Shown in pieces: positions 8,702 through 25,585 of a DNA stretch of 29,872 bases (positions are counted from its first letter, which is position 1; each line of letters begins with the position of its first letter). A model generated the notes under the pieces. That model was not told the origin of the DNA and ran no database searches. It saw only the letters and a program-made list of their open reading frames with translations. The DNA is from Deinococcus frigens DSM 12807 (GTDB taxonomy: Bacteria > Deinococcota > Deinococci > Deinococcales > Deinococcaceae). The DNA lies in the NCBI RefSeq assembly GCF_000701425.1, contig NZ_JNIW01000045.1, forward strand, positions 1-29,872, read 5' to 3'. Made by a program: the position numbers and the translations under genes.

Positions 8702-9487
8702 TCAGTCTTCCTTGACCGTCATGATGCTCAGGCCCGCGTCCACGTACATGGTCTGGCCGGTCACGCCGCTGCCCAGGTCCGAGAGCAGGAACAGGGCCAG
8801 CTTGCCGACTTCCTGCGAGGTGGCGTTGCGGCCAAAGGCGGCGTTGCGCGCGCCCTTGTCGTACAGTCCGCCGAAACCGGGGATGCTGCGGGCGGCGATG
8901 GTCCGCATCGGTCCGGCGCTGATGGTGTTGATGCGGATCTCGCGGGAGCCGAAGTCGGCGGCCAGGTAGCGGGTGGCGGCCTCCAGCGCCGCTTTGGCCA
9001 CGCCCATCACGTTGTACTTGGGGACCACCTGCTGCGAGGCGTGGTAGGTCAGGCTGACCACGCTGCTGCCCTGGCGGAACAGCGGCTCGGCGTGGCGGCA
9101 GATCGCCACCAGCGAGTAGGCGCTGACCTGCAAGGACGTGTTCCAGTCTTCCGGCGTGGTGTCCAGAAACCGGCCCTCCATCGCGCCTCGCGGGGCGTAG
9201 GCAATCGCGTGGACCAGATAATCCAGCCCGCCGAATTCCTCCCTGGCGCGGGCGAACAGGGCGCTCAGATCGTCCTCAGAGGTCGCGTCGGCCTGCTGGG
9301 TCCACACGCCCTGCCTGTCCCTGAGCAATTTGTCCAGCTCACCCTTCAGGCGCTCGCCCTGGTAGGAAAAGCCCACCCGGCAGCCCGCCGAGAGCAGTTG
9401 CTCGGCAATCGCCCAGCCCAGGCTGCGCCCGTTCGCCACACCCATCACTAGGGCCGTCTTGTCTTTCAGGTCAATTTGCACGCTCAT
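8702..9487 (-). CDS. fabI: enoyl-[acyl-carrier-protein] reductase (NADH)
   Basis: Catalyses the last reduction of each fatty-acid elongation cycle, trans-2-enoyl-ACP to acyl-ACP. The 261-residue protein shows the FabI form of the SDR fold: nucleotide motif 'GVANGRSLGWAIA' (16-28), Tyr148, and the active-site pair Tyr158 and Lys165 in 'YNVMGVAK' (Y-x6-K). The substrate-loop region 'ISAGPMRTIAA' and the end 'VTGQTMYVDAGLSIM' are also typical. Length equals the family norm. The ATG at 9487 has no Shine-Dalgarno sequence; TAAAGT lies nine bases upstream of it, so a leaderless or nearly leaderless mRNA is possible. It diverges from the PgeF gene across 132 bases. Confidence 0.96.
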   Translation of the reverse strand: MSVQIDLKDKTALVMGVANGRSLGWAIAEQLLSAGCRVGFSYQGERLKGELDKLLRDRQGVWTQQADATSEDDLSALFARAREEFGGLDYLVHAIAYAPRGAMEGRFLDTTPEDWNTSLQVSAYSLVAICRHAEPLFRQGSSVVSLTYHASQQVVPKYNVMGVAKAALEAATRYLAADFGSREIRINTISAGPMRTIAARSIPGFGGLYDKGARNAAFGRNATSQEVGKLALFLLSDLGSGVTGQTMYVDAGLSIMTVKED

Positions 9488-9619
9488 ATGCAGCAGACTT
9501 TAGCGCCGCAGGGCGGGCAGAGGTTGGAGCGGGTGCAAGCCGGGCGCGGCGTGGCTGCCGGGCGATTGAACCCTGCCATCCCCCGGATGGGGGCAGCAGC
9601 CGTCAGAATCCAGTGAGAC

Positions 9620-10375
9620 ATGCGAGACGATACTGCGCAATTGATGCTGTTGACCGCGCCGCACCTGAGAGCGCCGCACGCCTTTACGACGCGTGCTGGG
9701 GGCGTCTCGGTGGGCCAATATCGAGGTCTGAATCTGGATGACCGCGAGGACGATACCCGGACGGTGGCCGAGAACCGACGCCGTCTGGCCGCCGCCCTGA
9801 ACTCTGGTTCGGCGCAATTTGCCCGCCTGCATCAGGTGCATGGAACGGCTGTGATCGTGGTGGACGGGCCGGGCGTCTGGACCGGCGACGCGCTGGTGAG
9901 CGCCACGCCTGGCGTGCTGCTGGCGATTGGCACGGCGGACTGTTACCCGCTGCTGCTCGAAGATGCGGCGGCGGGCGTGATCGGCGCGGCCCACGCGGGC
10001 TGGAAAGGAACGCTGGGGCGCATTGCGGAAAAGACCGTGGGGGCCATGTGTGAACTGGGAGCGCTTCCGGACCGCATCCGCGCCGCCGTCGGCCCCGGCA
10101 TCTGCGGAGCGCGTTACGGCGTTGGGGCAGAGGTGGCCGCGAAGTTTGCGGATGCGGGTCTGGGCGACTTTGTGCAGCACAGGGGCGGGCAACCCCATCT
10201 CGATCTGGCGGGTGCCAACCGGGCCGTGCTGCTGGCGGCTGGCCTCCCGCAAGACAGCATCTGGCTGTCGGGCCGCTGCTCCACCGAAACTGATTTCTAC
10301 TCCTACCGCCGCGACAGCGGAAAGACCGGGCGGATGTGGGCGGTCATCGGCCTGAGAGCGGGGGCTTCAGCGTGA
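9620..10375 (+). CDS. pgeF: PgeF/YfiH-family multicopper-type protein (laccase domain)
   Basis: A 251-residue member of the YfiH/LACC1/PgeF family, first annotated as polyphenol oxidase. Members have been shown to act on purine nucleosides or to remove mis-incorporated residues from peptidoglycan precursors. Family hallmarks are visible: 'FTTRAGGVS' (22-30), 'HQVHG' (71-75), 'GTADCYPLLL' with Cys108, 'AAHAGWKG' with His125 and 'VGPGICG'. The His/Cys/His set binds the catalytic zinc. The ATG at 9620 is used; a second ATG at 9644 fits the domain start as well. Its TGA overlaps the GTG of the next gene (GTGA), so the two are translationally coupled. Confidence 0.92.
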   Translation: MRDDTAQLMLLTAPHLRAPHAFTTRAGGVSVGQYRGLNLDDREDDTRTVAENRRRLAAALNSGSAQFARLHQVHGTAVIVVDGPGVWTGDALVSATPGVLLAIGTADCYPLLLEDAAAGVIGAAHAGWKGTLGRIAEKTVGAMCELGALPDRIRAAVGPGICGARYGVGAEVAAKFADAGLGDFVQHRGGQPHLDLAGANRAVLLAAGLPQDSIWLSGRCSTETDFYSYRRDSGKTGRMWAVIGLRAGASA

Positions 10376-10878
10376 GCCTGTTGCGCCCCCACGACGTCAT
10401 TGACGACATTCTGCACATCACCCCCGAGTTCCTGGCGCGGCGCGGGTTGCGCGGGCTGCTGCTGGACTTGGACAACACGCTGGTTCCCTACGGCAGCTAT
10501 GAGGAAGCCGCCGCCGCCGGGATGTTCCACTGGGCGCGCGAACTGCGCGGTTCGGGCATCGGGCTGTACCTGCTGAGCAACGCCACCGGACGCCGCGCCG
10601 CGTTCTGGCTGGAGCGGCTGGGCTTTTCCGGGGTGGGACTGGCGGGTAAACCGCATCCCCGCGCCTACCGCCGCGCGCTGGCCGAACTGGAGCTGCCCGC
10701 GCATCAGGTGGGCATGGTGGGCGATCAACTGTTCACCGACGTGCTGGGCGGCAATCTCAGCGGCATGCACACCATTCTGGTGCGGCCCATCATCAACAAT
10801 TCGCTGCCGCACACGCGGCTGGCGCGGCAACTCGAACGGGTGGTGCTGCGGAGGTACGGGCATGACTGGAAGACCTGA
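10372..10878 (+). CDS. yqeG: YqeG-family HAD-type phosphatase
   Basis: A 168-residue HAD-superfamily (IIIA) phosphatase. The GTG start at 10372 overlaps the stop of pgeF as GTGA; the longer in-frame extension would sit inside pgeF and is rejected. All four HAD motifs are visible: 'LLLDLDNTLVPY' with the Asp pair 32/34, the Ser/Asn motif 'LLSNATG', the Lys of 'AGKPHPRAYRRAL', and 'MVGDQLFTDVLGGN' for Mg binding. The fold and length match YqeG of Firmicutes, a phosphatidylglycerophosphate-phosphatase-like family; the physiological substrate here is not proven. PilB starts 80 bases downstream with its own strong ribosome site. Confidence 0.9.
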   Translation: MSLLRPHDVIDDILHITPEFLARRGLRGLLLDLDNTLVPYGSYEEAAAAGMFHWARELRGSGIGLYLLSNATGRRAAFWLERLGFSGVGLAGKPHPRAYRRALAELELPAHQVGMVGDQLFTDVLGGNLSGMHTILVRPIINNSLPHTRLARQLERVVLRRYGHDWKT

Positions 10879-10958
10879 AGCTGGCCGCACCAGCCACACC
10901 CGCCCGCAACACGACTTCAGTTTCAACCGCTTTCACCCGCACGGCAAGGAGGGACGAC

Positions 10959-13637
<2,679 letters not shown>

Positions 13638-13681
13638 CACTCTCAGAGCTTCAGACCCGTGAACCCGCCGAAGGAGTACCC

Positions 13682-14923
13682 ATGACCCAGCCCCCCGCCG
13701 ACATCACCGACATCCTGCGCCAGGCCGCCGAGAAGGGCGCGTCCGACGTGATCCTGACCGTGGGCATCTCTCCGCAGTTCAAGATTGACGGCGTGTACGG
13801 TCCGCAGGGCTTTGCCGATCTGGTGCCCACCGAAGCCCGCAAGCTGATGTACTCGATGATGAACGAGAAGCAGCAGCGCACCTTTGAGGAACGCCGCGAA
13901 CTGGACTTCAGTTTCGCGCTGGGCGACCGCGCCCGCTTCCGCGTCAACTGCTTCATGCAGCGGGGTAACGTGGGCGGCGTGATGCGCCTGATTCCCACCA
14001 AGATCAAGAGCGCCGCCGAGATGGGGTTGCCGCAGACCGTCACCGACATCTCCAACTCGCCGCGTGGGCTGGTGCTGGTCACCGGACCGACGGGATCGGG
14101 AAAAAGTACCACACTGGCGGCCATGCTGGATTACATCAACGCCAACAAGAAGATGCACATTATGACCATCGAGGATCCCATCGAGTTCGTGCACGCGCAC
14201 AAGCAGAGTATCGTCAACCAGCGCGAGGTCGGCTCGGACACCCTGAGCTTCGAAGCCGCCCTGCGCGCGGTGCTGCGCCAGGCCCCCGACGTGATCCTGG
14301 TGGGCGAGATGCGCGACTACGAAACGATCAAGGCCGCCGTGACCGCCGCTGAGACCGGCCACCTGGTGATGGGCACGTTGCACACCAACAGCGCTCCGGA
14401 ATCCATCGACCGGATCGTAGACGTGTTCCCGGAAGAGCAGCAGGCGCAGATCCGGGTGCAGCTCGCCAATAACCTGGTGGCCGTGATGACCCAGCAGTTG
14501 CTGCCGCGCCTGGACGGGCAGGGCCGCATCCTGGCCTACGAGCTGCTGATCGCCAATCCCGCCGTGCGCGCCCTGATCCGTGAGGGCAAGACCTACCAGC
14601 TCATCAGCGTCATGCAGACCGGCGCGCGCGAGGGCATGGTCACCATGGACGCCTTTCTGGCCAACCTGTACCGCCGCCGCATGATCGGCTTCGACGTAGG
14701 GGCCTCGCGCGCCGTCGATCCCAAGGAATTCGCCCGTCTGGTCAACGACGCCGGAGGCGCTGCCGCCGGAAATCAGCCGCAGGCCAGTGACGCGCCGCCC
14801 CCCAGTTCCCCGTCCGCCTCGCCTACCAAGACCACCGGCTGGGGCGCGACGGGACGGGCGGAGGCCAGCACTCCGGAAACGGGATACGGCGGCCCCACCA
14901 GCTACGGCAGAGGCAAACGCTGA
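13682..14923 (+). CDS. pilT: twitching-motility retraction ATPase PilT
   Basis: Hexameric ATPase that retracts type IV pili. The ATG at 13682, preceded by GAAGGAG, gives 413 residues; the longer frame would lie inside pilB and is rejected. Walker A 'GPTGSGKSTT' is at about 135-144, with an Asp box 'MTIEDPIEFVH', Walker B 'PDVILVGEMRD' near 206 and the His box 'GTLHTNSA'. The retraction signature 'AVRALIREGKTYQL' corresponds to the AIRNLIRE motif of PilT. The final 50 or so residues, rich in Pro, Ser, Gly and Ala and ending GRGKR, form a low-complexity tail beyond the family core; its role is unknown. It forms a probable operon with pilB. Confidence 0.95.
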   Translation: MTQPPADITDILRQAAEKGASDVILTVGISPQFKIDGVYGPQGFADLVPTEARKLMYSMMNEKQQRTFEERRELDFSFALGDRARFRVNCFMQRGNVGGVMRLIPTKIKSAAEMGLPQTVTDISNSPRGLVLVTGPTGSGKSTTLAAMLDYINANKKMHIMTIEDPIEFVHAHKQSIVNQREVGSDTLSFEAALRAVLRQAPDVILVGEMRDYETIKAAVTAAETGHLVMGTLHTNSAPESIDRIVDVFPEEQQAQIRVQLANNLVAVMTQQLLPRLDGQGRILAYELLIANPAVRALIREGKTYQLISVMQTGAREGMVTMDAFLANLYRRRMIGFDVGASRAVDPKEFARLVNDAGGAAAGNQPQASDAPPPSSPSASPTKTTGWGATGRAEASTPETGYGGPTSYGRGKR

Positions 14924-14939
14924 TCCGAGGTTAAAAGTT

Positions 14940-15005
14940 GGCCTGCACAGTGTTATTGGCCTGCACTGTGTCTTCGGCCTGCACGGTGTCGGCCTGTGCA
15001 CGCTG
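14940..15005. repeat. short tandem repeats after pilT
   Basis: Four consecutive units begin GGCCTGCAC or GGCCTGTGCAC: 14940-14957 (18 bases), 14958-14975 (18), 14976-14990 (15) and 14991-15005 (15). The first two differ at a few positions only. The array starts 17 bases after the pilT stop and runs straight into the palindromic repeat at 15007. A leftward frame reads it as repeated TVQA peptides, but that frame has no other gene features. The 14924-15227 gap holds this array, the repeat element and a terminator, and no gene. Confidence 0.7.
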
Positions 15006-15006
15006 G

Positions 15007-15106
15007 CCCCTCACTCCGTTGCTACGCGAGGCCCCTCGCCCCTCACGAGCGGGAGGCACCGGCAAAGGTGCGAAACAGAGCAATGGAGCGGCGCAGAGGT
15101 GAGGGG
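15007..15106. repeat. intergenic palindromic repeat element (copy 2)
   Basis: The left arm CCCCTCACTCCGTTGCT (15007-15023) pairs with two blocks on the right: AGCAATGGAG (15080-15089, one wobble) and GTGAGGGG (15099-15106, exact). An inner palindrome CCCTCACGAGCGGGAGG region lies at about 15040-15056. The left end CCCCTCANTCCG is shared with the element at 6882. The layout of related termini in two separate intergenic regions suggests a dispersed small non-coding repeat family. Confidence 0.55.
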
Positions 15107-15175
15107 AAGACAAAGCAGGCTGCAACCCAATGCAGAATGTCGAGACTTCATTTGATGCCCATACAACATGAAAGA

Positions 15176-15205
15176 GCCGCCTCGCCAGTCCAACGGCGAG
15201 GCGGC
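15176..15205. terminator. strong hairpin terminator between pilT and lon
   Basis: GCCGCCTCGCC (15176-15186) and GGCGAGGCGGC (15195-15205) are a perfect 11-bp stem with an eight-base loop. On the leftward strand, 22 bases after the lon stop, it is followed by TCTTTC; on the rightward strand by TTCTGCTTCTG. It probably ends lon and may also stop read-through from pilT. Confidence 0.85.
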
Positions 15206-15227
15206 TTCTGCTTCTGTCTCTTTGAGC

Positions 15228-17663
<2,436 letters not shown>

Positions 17664-17734
17664 CTTTGCTCCTTGAAACTGCCTCCGGCGGGGCGGGACA
17701 GATGAATAGATCAGTCTAACGCGGGGCCACCTTA

Positions 17735-17759
17735 GAAAACGACACCCCCGCAAGGTGTC
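17735..17759 (-). terminator. clpX terminator
   Basis: On the leftward strand GACACC (17759-17754), a seven-base loop and GGTGTC (17746-17741) are followed by GTTTTCT. The hairpin lies about 50 bases after the clpX stop and separates clpX from lon, so lon needs its own promoter in the remaining 70 or so bases or relies on read-through. Confidence 0.7.
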
Positions 17760-17809
17760 CCAGGATTCTAGGATTCACCGCGCGGAGGCGCTGTAACCGT
17801 CGTTGCCTT

Positions 17810-19623
<1,814 letters not shown>

Positions 19624-19630
19624 ATGCGCG

Positions 19631-19659
19631 ATTATAGGGCGGATGGGGCGGGAAAACGT
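19631..19659 (-). promoter_or_regulatory. predicted clpP promoter, leaderless
   Basis: On the leftward strand a consensus TATAAT occupies 19636-19631, followed by seven bases (CGCGCAT) and the ATG of clpP. The -35 is weak (CGTTTT, 19659-19654, 17-base spacer). No Shine-Dalgarno sequence fits in between, so transcription should begin on or next to the ATG. Confidence 0.7.
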
Positions 19660-19854
19660 GGGGGATGCGGGGGTGAAATGGACTACAGAACGCTGAGGCT
19701 TGCCATGCTCGGCGCTGGAGACATCTGGGCCACCTACTGATTCCCTCGCCGTACCTGGCGGGTGATGACGAGTTTCGCGGCTTGACGGCCCCAGGTTCCA
19801 TCGTTCCCTACCCCCGCCAGCACCTTCTGTGCCCCCACCAAAACGCGCCTCACG

Positions 19855-19888
19855 CCAAAAGAGAATGAGGCCAGCACGAACACTGGCC
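19855..19888 (-). terminator. RNase J terminator
   Basis: On the leftward strand GGCCAG, an eight-base loop and CTGGCC (together 19888-19869) are followed by TCATTCTCTTTT. It begins 21 bases after the RNase J stop. The remaining part of the 286-base gap before clpP holds no recognisable gene. Confidence 0.7.
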
Positions 19889-19909
19889 CCACCCGAATAT
19901 TCCTCGCCC

Positions 19910-21568
<1,659 letters not shown>

Positions 21569-21761
21569 ATTGAACTCCGTATCGGGCGGCCCACTTTAGC
21601 GGGGCCAAACATAATGAATGCAGCGGTGGCCCGAAAAAACGCAGCCTGGGGCAGTCAGGAAGAGGGTTCTTAACTGCTGCGGTTGTGTCGCCCGTCTCCA
21701 GCCTTTACAGGCCGAAATCATGGCGCGATGGACGCAGGCTAGCACGGCGGGTACGGCGCAT

Positions 21762-21806
21762 GGGGGGGCTTCCCCCCCAATTGGGCTTGTACAGTCTTGT
21801 ACGGTC
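21762..21806. repeat. G7/C7 hairpin and 10-bp tandem pair in the rnj-drRRA intergenic region
   Basis: Seven G (21762-21768), CTT, seven C (21772-21778) form a very stable short hairpin. Just after it TTGTACAGTC (21787-21796) is followed directly by TTGTACGGTC (21797-21806). Both lie in the 352-base divergent region between RNase J and the regulator, 115-160 bases upstream of the regulator start. No gene was seen in that region. Confidence 0.6.
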
Positions 21807-21875
21807 TCAGCGCTGAAACCCGGGTGGGCAGGATCACCGCAACGAGACCTGGCCGCCCTCTCACCCTCCCCCCAC

Positions 21876-21914
21876 CTGTTCAAACCCTCTTCAAACAGGA
21901 TTAAGGCGTATCAT
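21876..21914 (+). promoter_or_regulatory. drRRA promoter with PhoB-box-like direct repeat, leaderless
   Basis: CTGTTCAAAC (21876-21885) and CTCTTCAAAC (21887-21896) share nine of ten bases; the heptamer TTCAAAC repeats with an 11-bp period (7 + 4 spacing), the geometry bound by OmpR/PhoB-type regulators. The second copy ends 12 bases before TATCAT (21909-21914), replacing a normal -35, and that -10 lies six bases before the GTG start. Self-activation of the regulator is the natural inference. Confidence 0.6.
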
Positions 21915-21920
21915 GAAGGG

Positions 21921-22586
<666 letters not shown>

Positions 22587-22692
22587 GGCCGTGGGTGCCG
22601 AGACCGTCACAGTTGTCTGTCACGCCGGGCGACGCCGGGACAGCTCCGAAGCGGTCAGCCGACCCTTGAGCTTTGCCCGCAGTGACACTTTT

Positions 22693-22721
22693 TTGATGCT
22701 GGCTGCTCTAGGCTGTTCAAT
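22693..22721 (+). promoter_or_regulatory. possible promoter of the histidine kinase
   Basis: TTGATG (22693-22698), 17 bases and TTCAAT (22716-22721) precede the ATG at 22727 by five bases. Each hexamer matches four of six consensus positions. No ribosome site is present, so the kinase mRNA may be leaderless and transcribed separately from the regulator. Confidence 0.4.
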
Positions 22722-22726
22722 CTGAG

Positions 22727-25084
22727 ATGAGCGCCGTGACCAGTGCTCCTGCCGATTCGTCTGCCTTTGCCGGGGCAGACGCCGCCGCATTGCTGTCGGC
22801 GCTGCCCGATCCGGCGGTGTGGGTGCGGGCGGACGGCCACTTCGCCCTGAACACCGCTGCGCGTGAGCGGCTGGGGGCGGTGGACGGGCTGGCCCAGAAC
22901 TGGGCCTTGCTGTTCTCGGTGGCCGCCGCCCAAGAGCTGCGGGACGCGGTGGCCCAGGCCCTACGGGGCAAGGTCTCCTGCCTGTCGGTGACCATGCCCG
23001 GCGCGGTGGCCCCGGCGCTGGCCACCATCACCCCTGCCGGACCCGGCGCGGCGCTGCTGCATTTCCGTGAGTCGCACGATCCGCTGGAAGTGGCGCTGGA
23101 GATCATGGACCGCATGGGCCTGGGCATGACCGTGCAAGGGGCAGACAGCCGCATTCTGCACGCCAACACCTTGGCCCCAGCCATTTTGGGCCTCAGTCCC
23201 GAGCAACTGACCGGGCGCGACTCGCTGGACCCGCGCTGGCAGGCCATCCACCCGGACGGCTCGGCGTTTCCGGGCGAGACCCATCCGTCCCTGGTGGCGC
23301 TGCACACCGGGCAGCCCTTGCTGGACGTGCCGATGGGCGTGTTTCACCCTGCCGCAGGGGAGTGGCGCTGGCTGACGGTCACGGCCATTCCGCGCCGCGC
23401 GCCGGGCATGAACCGCCCCCAGCAGGTAACCACGGTCTTCGCCGACGTGACCGAGGGCCACCGCACCCGCGAGGACCTGCGCCGCAGCGAACAGCGCTTT
23501 CGCTCACTGGTGGAGGCCACCTCGCAGATCGTGTTCTCCACCGACGCTCAGGGCCATTTTGACGGTCGGCAGCCGGATTGGGAGGCCTTTACCGGTCAGT
23601 CCCCCGAGGAGTATCTGGCGGGCCGGGGCGGGGAGGCGATTCATCCCGGTGACCTCATAGAATCGGCGAGGCTCTGGCGTGAGGCGCTGCAAAGCGGAAG
23701 CGTCTACGACACTGAACACCGCCTGCGCCGCCATGATGGCGTGTATGTGCCCATGCGAATCCGCGCGGTCCCAGTGCTAAACGAGGACGGCGGCGTGCGC
23801 GAGTGGATCGGCAGCTACACCGACATCAGCGCCGTGCGGGGGGCCGAAGCCGCCCTGAGGGCGCTGAACGCCGAGCTGGAGGGCCGCGTGGCGGTCCGCA
23901 CCCAGGAGCTGGCCGAGGTCACCCGCTTTTCCACGCTGCTGCTGACTGCTGCGGGAGAAGGCGTGTTCGGCCTGGACGCCTCCGGGCGCATCACCTTTGC
24001 CAATCCGGCGGCGGCGCGGCTGCTGGGTTACAGCGTCGAGCGCTTGATCGGCAGCCAGCAGCACGCTCTGATTCACCACAGTCACCCTGACGGCACGCCG
24101 TACCCGCTGGCCGACTGCCCCATCCACCAGACCCTGCGCGACGGCCAGAACCGCCGCCTGGAGCATGAAGTGCTGTGGCACGCCACGGGCCACGCGGTTC
24201 CGGTCTCGTGTGTGGTCACGCCGCTGTTCTCGGAGACAGGCGCGGTCACGGGCGCGGTGCTGATGGTGCAGGACATCGCCGAGCGGCTGCGTTCCCAGAG
24301 CCTGTTGCAGGACGCCATTGAGGATCTGGAGCGCAGTAACGCCGATCTGGAGCAGTTTGCCTACGTCGCCAGCCACGATCTGCAAGAGCCGCTACGGACG
24401 CTGGGCAGCTACGCCGAACTGCTCTCGCGGCGCTACGGCGAGCAGCTCGACGGGCGGGCCAACCAGTACCTGGGCTTCATGCAGGACGCGGCGGGCCGCA
24501 TGCGCGGCTTGATCCAGGACCTGCTGGAGTTCTCGCGGGTGGGCCGGGCCGGGAGCGCGCCCACGCCACTGGCCCTCAGCGACGCCGTGCAGGCCGTCGC
24601 GCACAGCATGGGGGCCGCCCTGGAATCCGGCCAGGCCACGCTGGAATGGGATACCCCCCACACCGTGCTGGCCCACGCCCCGCTGATCGCGCCGCTGCTG
24701 ACCAACCTGATCGGCAACGGCCTGAAGTTCACCGCGCCGGGGCAGCCCGCGCGGGTGCGGGTGGGGTCGCGCCAGGACGGCGAGATGGTCTATATCACCG
24801 TACAGGACAACGGCATCGGCATCGCGCACGAGTACCAGGAACGGGTCTTCGAGATCTTTCAACGCCTGCACCGCCGCGAGGATTACGCCGGGAACGGAAT
24901 GGGCCTGGCGATTTGTCGTAAGATTGTGGAACATCACGGGGGCACGCTGTGGCTGGAATCCACGCCGCTGCCTGACCCGGACCACGGCAGCACCTTCCAT
25001 TTCACCCTGCCCGCCGCGCCAGACCCTCGGCGGCAGGACCCCCAGCAACAGGACTCCCAGCGACAGGACCCCTCCCATGCCTGA
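22727..25084 (+). CDS. multi-PAS sensor histidine kinase, 785 aa
   Basis: A cytoplasmic-looking kinase with no membrane span. Four PAS-like sensor domains are seen at about 19-95, 123-235, 258-370 and 400-520. The second and fourth have the 'HPDG..(F/Y)P' insertion common to one PAS subgroup, the fourth with 'ADCPIHQTL'. Then come a HisKA dimerisation helix with phospho-acceptor His550 ('ASHDLQEPLR') and a HATPase_c domain with N box 'LIGNGLKFTAPG' near 661, G1 'DNGIGIA' near 694 and G2 'GNGMGLAI' near 722. The order and the His motif resemble phytochrome-type kinases, but GAF/PHY chromophore domains are absent. The C-terminus is a low-complexity QDP/QDS tail made by a 15-bp DNA repeat. It ends eight bases into the following receiver gene. 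Partner could be DrRRA, the downstream receiver, or both. Confidence 0.9.
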   Translation: MSAVTSAPADSSAFAGADAAALLSALPDPAVWVRADGHFALNTAARERLGAVDGLAQNWALLFSVAAAQELRDAVAQALRGKVSCLSVTMPGAVAPALATITPAGPGAALLHFRESHDPLEVALEIMDRMGLGMTVQGADSRILHANTLAPAILGLSPEQLTGRDSLDPRWQAIHPDGSAFPGETHPSLVALHTGQPLLDVPMGVFHPAAGEWRWLTVTAIPRRAPGMNRPQQVTTVFADVTEGHRTREDLRRSEQRFRSLVEATSQIVFSTDAQGHFDGRQPDWEAFTGQSPEEYLAGRGGEAIHPGDLIESARLWREALQSGSVYDTEHRLRRHDGVYVPMRIRAVPVLNEDGGVREWIGSYTDISAVRGAEAALRALNAELEGRVAVRTQELAEVTRFSTLLLTAAGEGVFGLDASGRITFANPAAARLLGYSVERLIGSQQHALIHHSHPDGTPYPLADCPIHQTLRDGQNRRLEHEVLWHATGHAVPVSCVVTPLFSETGAVTGAVLMVQDIAERLRSQSLLQDAIEDLERSNADLEQFAYVASHDLQEPLRTLGSYAELLSRRYGEQLDGRANQYLGFMQDAAGRMRGLIQDLLEFSRVGRAGSAPTPLALSDAVQAVAHSMGAALESGQATLEWDTPHTVLAHAPLIAPLLTNLIGNGLKFTAPGQPARVRVGSRQDGEMVYITVQDNGIGIAHEYQERVFEIFQRLHRREDYAGNGMGLAICRKIVEHHGGTLWLESTPLPDPDHGSTFHFTLPAAPDPRRQDPQQQDSQRQDPSHA
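25034..25078 (+). repeat. 15-bp tandem repeat inside the kinase 3' end
   Basis: Three in-frame units beginning CAGGAC occupy 25034-25048, 25049-25063 and 25064-25078. They encode QDPQQ, QDSQR and QDPSH. The last unit supplies the ATG of the downstream receiver gene. Unit number could vary between strains without breaking the frame. Confidence 0.7.
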
Positions 25085-25538
25085 AACCACCCCGTATCCC
25101 CCCAGCGCGCGCCAGGTCGAGATTTTGCTCGTCGAGGACAGCGAACCCGACATCCTGCTGACCCTGGAAGCTTTCGAGGAAGCCCGCGTCCCCAACCGGC
25201 TGCATGTGGTCCGTGACGGCGTGGAGGCGCTGCGCTTTCTGCGCAGTGAGGGTGAGTACCATGACGCTCCGCGCCCGGATCTGATTTTAATGGACATCAA
25301 CATGCCGCGCAAAAACGGCCTGGAAGTGCTGCGCGAGATCAAGACCGATTCCGGCCTGGTCAGCATCCCGGTGCTGATGCTGACCACCAGCCAGGCCGAC
25401 GAGGACGTGCGCAGCTCCTATGAGTGCCACGCCAGCGGTTACATGGTCAAGCCGGTGGGCTTCGAGAATTTCCTGAGCGCCATCCGCGCCTTCGAGGACT
25501 TCTGGCTGACCTTCGTGCGCTTTCCGCCGCGCCTGTAG
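25077..25538 (+). CDS. single-domain response regulator (Rcp1-like)
   Basis: A 153-residue stand-alone receiver. The ATG at 25077 overlaps the kinase stop (25082-25084) by eight bases, so the two are translationally coupled. The acidic pocket is E20/D21, the phospho-acceptor is Asp73 ('LILMDINMPRKNG'), followed by 'MLTTSQADEDV' and Lys in 'GYMVKPVGFENF'. The insertion 'YHDAPRPDLI' and the tail 'FEDFW' are typical of the Rcp1 group, the receivers coupled to phytochrome-like kinases. No output domain is present, so it acts by protein contact or phosphate transfer. The target is unknown. A good terminator follows. Confidence 0.93.
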   Translation: MPETTPYPPSARQVEILLVEDSEPDILLTLEAFEEARVPNRLHVVRDGVEALRFLRSEGEYHDAPRPDLILMDINMPRKNGLEVLREIKTDSGLVSIPVLMLTTSQADEDVRSSYECHASGYMVKPVGFENFLSAIRAFEDFWLTFVRFPPRL

Positions 25539-25553
25539 AGGAAATCCTCCGGC

Positions 25554-25581
25554 AGCCCTTTTCACACGGAGGGGGCTTTTT
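25554..25581 (+). terminator. terminator after the receiver gene
   Basis: AGCCCTTTTC (25554-25563) pairs with GGAGGGGGCT (25568-25577) including G-U pairs, around an ACAC loop, followed by a T-run to 25581. It lies 16 bases after the stop and five bases before the end of the convergent HD-domain gene. Confidence 0.8.
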
Positions 25582-25585
25582 GATG

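Noticed and set aside
14931..15125. Leftward frame with repeated TVQA peptides
   Set aside because: The peptide repeats only reflect the tandem DNA array; no start signal or conserved part is present.
21618..21920. N-terminal extension of the DrRRA-like regulator by about 100 residues
   Set aside because: It runs through the G7/C7 hairpin, direct repeats and -10 box; the receiver fold begins right after the GTG at 21921.
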